Source: Candidatus Vicinibacter affinis (lineage in GTDB: Bacteria > Bacteroidota > Bacteroidia > Chitinophagales > Saprospiraceae). From it: a stretch of 64,000 nt of DNA. The stretch lies in NCBI GenBank assembly GCA_016714365.1, contig JADJNH010000005.1, positions 186,001 through 250,000 of the forward strand, written 5' to 3'. This document shows positions 61,083 to 64,000 of the stretch, piece after piece (position 1 is the first letter of the stretch; each line of letters begins with the position of its first letter). The notes beneath the pieces are model-generated. The model had not been told where the DNA came from. It did no database searches and was given only the letters and a program-made list of their open reading frames with translations. A program made the translations under genes and the position numbers.

Positions 61083-64000
61083 ATGTACAAAGAAATCAAG
61101 AGCCTGAACCTACAGGAAATTGATCAGGAAATGCTCAGTTTTTGGGAGGCTAACAAAGTATTTGAAAAAAGTATTGAAAGTAAAATAGGCGCAGAAAATT
61201 TTGTATTTTATGAAGGCCCTCCCTCTGCCAATGGTAAACCGGGAATTCACCATGTTATGGGGCGAACTGTAAAAGACTTATTTTGCAGGTATCAAACATT
61301 GATTGGTAAGAAAGTTTTTAGAAAAGGTGGTTGGGACACTCATGGACTTCCAATTGAGCTAAGCGTTGAAAAAGAATTAGGAATCACCAAAGAAGATATC
61401 GGAACTAAAATTACAATTGATGAATACAATCATAAATGCCGGGAAACGGTCATGCGGTTCAAAAGTGAATGGGATGAGCTCACCCGAAAGATGGGTTATT
61501 GGGTAGATTTGGATAATCCTTATATAACCTTTGAAAATGATTATATTGAATCTGTTTGGTTCTTGTTAAAAAAAATTTACGAAAAAAATCTATTGTACAA
61601 AGGATACACCATCCAACCCTATTCCCCCGCTGCCGGAACTGGACTAAGCACTCATGAACTGAATCAACCAGGATGTTACCGTGAAGTAAAGGATGTTTCC
61701 GCCGTTGCTCTTTTTCAATTAGAGGCTGCCTTGAATCCTAATATTGAAAATAGTTTTAAGGATTTTAGTCCCATTTTCTGTGCCGCCTGGACAACCACTC
61801 CTTGGACGCTGCCTTCAAACACTGCGCTCGCCGTTGGTGAAAAAATAAAATATTGCATTGTTGAAACGTTTAACCCTTATACAAAGGCGAAAAATTATAT
61901 TATTCTCGCAAAAGACCTCGTCCCTAAATGGTTTAAACCTGAAATGGAATGGACAGCAACTGGCCCTTTGCCTGAACCTATTGATAAAAACATAAATTAC
62001 AGAATTGTAAGTCAGGATTTTTTTGGATCGAGTCTACAAGGCTTAAGTTACCGTCCGCTTTTTAATTATGCCAAACCAACAGAAGGGGATGCATACAAGA
62101 TTTTGATTGGTGACTTTGTATCAACAGAGGAGGGGACGGGTATTGTACATATTGCCCCCTCATTCGGAGCAGATGATATGCGGGTAGCTAAAAAATATGG
62201 CATTGGCACATTAACACTTGTAGATCGACAGGGAAAATTTACTGAAGAGGTGACAGATTTCGCCCATGAATATGTAAAAGAGGATTTTCTCTCAGAAGAA
62301 GAAAAACATCACGAAAAAATAAGACTAGGTTTAGATCGCTATCTTTCAGTAGACGAGCGTATAGTAATCAAATTAAAATCCGAGGGTAAGCTTTTCAATT
62401 CTCAAAAATATGCCCACAATTATCCACATTGTTGGAGAACAGACAAACCTGTTTTATATTATCCATTGGACAGTTGGTTTATTAAAGTGACCGCTATTAA
62501 GGATCGTATGGTTGCTTTAAATAAAACTATTAACTGGAAACCAGAGTCTACAGGTGTTGGTAGATTCGGTCACTGGCTGGAAAATCTTCAGGATTGGAAT
62601 CTGTCAAGGTCGAGATATTGGGGTATTCCTCTTCCTATTTGGAGAAATAAAAATGGCGATGTTGCAAAATGCATTGGTTCAATAGAAGAATTGCAGCTGG
62701 AAATTGAAAAAGCTAACAATCTTCTAAACCTATCTCAAATAATCCCACAAGATTTACACCGACCTTATATCGACCAAATTATTCTGGTAAGTGAGGATGG
62801 AAAAGAGTCTTTATCCAGAGAACTAGACTTAATTGATGTTTGGTTTGACAGTGGTGCTATGCCTTATGCCCAAATTCATTATCCCTTCTCTGGAATCAAA
62901 CTTTCCTCTGAAAATTTTCCTGCTGACTTTATCGCTGAAGGTGTAGACCAAACCCGAGGATGGTTTTATACACTTCATGCCATTGCAGCGCTTGTTTTTG
63001 ACTCTGTTGCATTTAAGAATGTAGTTTCAAATGGATTAGTACTCGATAAAAATGGCGAGAAGATGTCCAAAAGAAAAGGGAATGTAATTGATCCCTTTAC
63101 AACACTTACCACTTACGGAGCGGATGCAACAAGATGGTATATGATCAGTAATGCAGATCCTTGGGAAAACTTAAAATTTGACTTGGAAGGCATTACTGAA
63201 GTTAGAAACAAATTCTTTGGAACTTTATTCAATACTTATAACTTCTTCGCCATCTACGCCAACGTAGATCAGTTTAAAGTTACAAATGGAAAAAATATTC
63301 CAATTGAAACAAGACCAGAGCTTGATCGTTGGATTTTGTCAAGATTGCAATCTTTAATAAAGGAATACAAAATCAATATGGACAATTACGAACCCACCTT
63401 AAGTACAAGGTTAATTGAGCGGTTTGTAAATGATGACTTATCAAACTGGCATGTTCGCCTTTCACGAAGAAGATTCTGGAAAACCGACACTTCAAATGAA
63501 AAAATTTCAGCATTTATTACGCTTTATGAATGCCTGATCTCTGTCAGTCAGCTGATCGCTCCATTTGCCCCATTTTTTGCAGATTGGTTATATAAAAATC
63601 TTATAGAAGGTTCAAATGAAAATAAATCAAATGAAATTGTTTCTGTTCATTTATCTACATTACCTATTCAAAATGATTCTTGGGTAAACCTTGACTTAGA
63701 AAGGAGAATGAATTACGCTCAAAGAATTTCATCGCTTGTACTTTCTTTAAGAAAATCTGAAAAAATTAGGGTCCGCCAACCACTCTCCAAAATTTTACTT
63801 CCTATATTAGATGAAAACTTCCAATCAGATATAAAACTTGTTGAAGACTTAATTAAAGCGGAAGTAAATATTAAAAAAATAGAATATATATCTGGGGATA
63901 CTGGTGTCATTGTAAAGCGAGCGAAGCCAAATTTTAGGACATTAGGTAAAAAGTTGGGAAAACACATGCAGCAAGCAAGTAAACTTATTTCAAATTTTAG
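61083..64000 (+). CDS. ileS: Isoleucyl-tRNA synthetase, 5' part (cut by window edge)
   Basis: The first 972 codons of a class I synthetase charging tRNA-Ile, still open at base 64000. Motifs: the HIGH equivalent in PSANGKPGIHHVMGR, WDTHGLPIELSVEKELG, the editing-domain threonine-rich segment WTTTPWTLPSNTAL, the DQTRGWFYTLHAI region and KMSKS as EKMSKRKGNVIDP. The full protein in this phylum is about 1,100-1,150 residues, the eukaryote-like IleS2 form, so some 150-180 residues are missing. The ATG at 61083 (MYKEIKSLNLQEI) is supported by a -7-like TATCTTTA 26 bases upstream. Confidence 0.95.
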   Translation, partial: MYKEIKSLNLQEIDQEMLSFWEANKVFEKSIESKIGAENFVFYEGPPSANGKPGIHHVMGRTVKDLFCRYQTLIGKKVFRKGGWDTHGLPIELSVEKELGITKEDIGTKITIDEYNHKCRETVMRFKSEWDELTRKMGYWVDLDNPYITFENDYIESVWFLLKKIYEKNLLYKGYTIQPYSPAAGTGLSTHELNQPGCYREVKDVSAVALFQLEAALNPNIENSFKDFSPIFCAAWTTTPWTLPSNTALAVGEKIKYCIVETFNPYTKAKNYIILAKDLVPKWFKPEMEWTATGPLPEPIDKNINYRIVSQDFFGSSLQGLSYRPLFNYAKPTEGDAYKILIGDFVSTEEGTGIVHIAPSFGADDMRVAKKYGIGTLTLVDRQGKFTEEVTDFAHEYVKEDFLSEEEKHHEKIRLGLDRYLSVDERIVIKLKSEGKLFNSQKYAHNYPHCWRTDKPVLYYPLDSWFIKVTAIKDRMVALNKTINWKPESTGVGRFGHWLENLQDWNLSRSRYWGIPLPIWRNKNGDVAKCIGSIEELQLEIEKANNLLNLSQIIPQDLHRPYIDQIILVSEDGKESLSRELDLIDVWFDSGAMPYAQIHYPFSGIKLSSENFPADFIAEGVDQTRGWFYTLHAIAALVFDSVAFKNVVSNGLVLDKNGEKMSKRKGNVIDPFTTLTTYGADATRWYMISNADPWENLKFDLEGITEVRNKFFGTLFNTYNFFAIYANVDQFKVTNGKNIPIETRPELDRWILSRLQSLIKEYKINMDNYEPTLSTRLIERFVNDDLSNWHVRLSRRRFWKTDTSNEKISAFITLYECLISVSQLIAPFAPFFADWLYKNLIEGSNENKSNEIVSVHLSTLPIQNDSWVNLDLERRMNYAQRISSLVLSLRKSEKIRVRQPLSKILLPILDENFQSDIKLVEDLIKAEVNIKKIEYISGDTGVIVKRAKPNFRTLGKKLGKHMQQASKLISNF

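Overview
The window is an ordinary chromosomal stretch of an AT-rich member of the Bacteroidota, most likely from the Saprospiria or a nearby lineage (the class is my inference). The evidence is lineage-typical protein families (DUF4290, DUF4270, GLPGLI, a large C25 PorU-like peptidase, a type IX sorting domain, a starch-synthase-like protein of only about 270 residues) and repeated promoter -7 elements of the Bacteroidetes form TAnnTTTG. I see no phage, insertion sequence, CRISPR array or rRNA. One tRNA (Phe-GAA) is present. The first gene (recA, minus strand) and the last (ileS, plus strand) are cut by the window edges.

Layout. 1-3.9 kb: recA, then histidine ammonia-lyase translationally coupled to a PagL-like lipid A deacylase, and a secreted DUF547 protein. 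3.9-6.7 kb: an AT-rich spacer and a three-gene arsenosugar-type cluster (AhpD-like protein, ArsS-like radical SAM enzyme, associated glycosyltransferase). 6.7-12.5 kb, minus strand: spermidine-synthase-like protein, metG, a sorted secreted protein, rsmG and a membrane glycosyltransferase. 12.5-17.6 kb: a 1.7-kilo-residue C25 (PorU-like) peptidase. 17.6-25 kb: a small surface-glycan locus with divergent arms: a toroid protein and a FemAB-like acyltransferase one way, and a flippase, an asparagine-synthetase-like amidoligase lacking the glutaminase cysteine and two glycosyltransferases the other way. 25-31.7 kb: methionine-type aminotransferase, outer-membrane barrel plus GLPGLI pair, and a YbiT-like ABC-F protein. 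31.7-34.1 kb: MntR-type regulator, metal-binding protein and ABC ATPase without a permease. 34.1-37.2 kb: nitroreductase, small membrane protein, yifB and a decayed small glycine-rich gene.

37.5-42.2 kb: NAD-linked formate dehydrogenase (fused NuoE/NuoF-like beta subunit and Cys-type molybdopterin alpha subunit). 42.5-52.3 kb, minus strand: a histidine-phosphatase lipoprotein, nadA, a PaaZ-like bifunctional enzyme, a DUF1569/DinB-like protein, fabG, DUF4290, glmS, DUF4270 and a truncated-type starch synthase. 52.5-54.6 kb: a VWA protein normally found in a MoxR cluster and a membrane MtfA-like protein that has lost its HExxH motif. 54.7-61 kb: tRNA-Phe, cysS, a TlpA-like lipoprotein, heptaprenyl/geranylgeranylglyceryl phosphate synthase, rsgA, ddl and a lipid kinase, followed by ileS.

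Most of the window is housekeeping. I did not find a clear new multi-gene defence or mobile system. The items most worth checking are a palindrome sitting on the mntR promoter, the permease-less metal-uptake operon with a membrane-anchored binding protein, the arsM-less arsenosugar cluster, the amidoligase glycan locus, the orphan VWA protein, a perfect palindrome upstream of the formate dehydrogenase alpha gene, and genes whose -7 box lies only 4-5 bases before the ATG, suggesting leaderless mRNAs.
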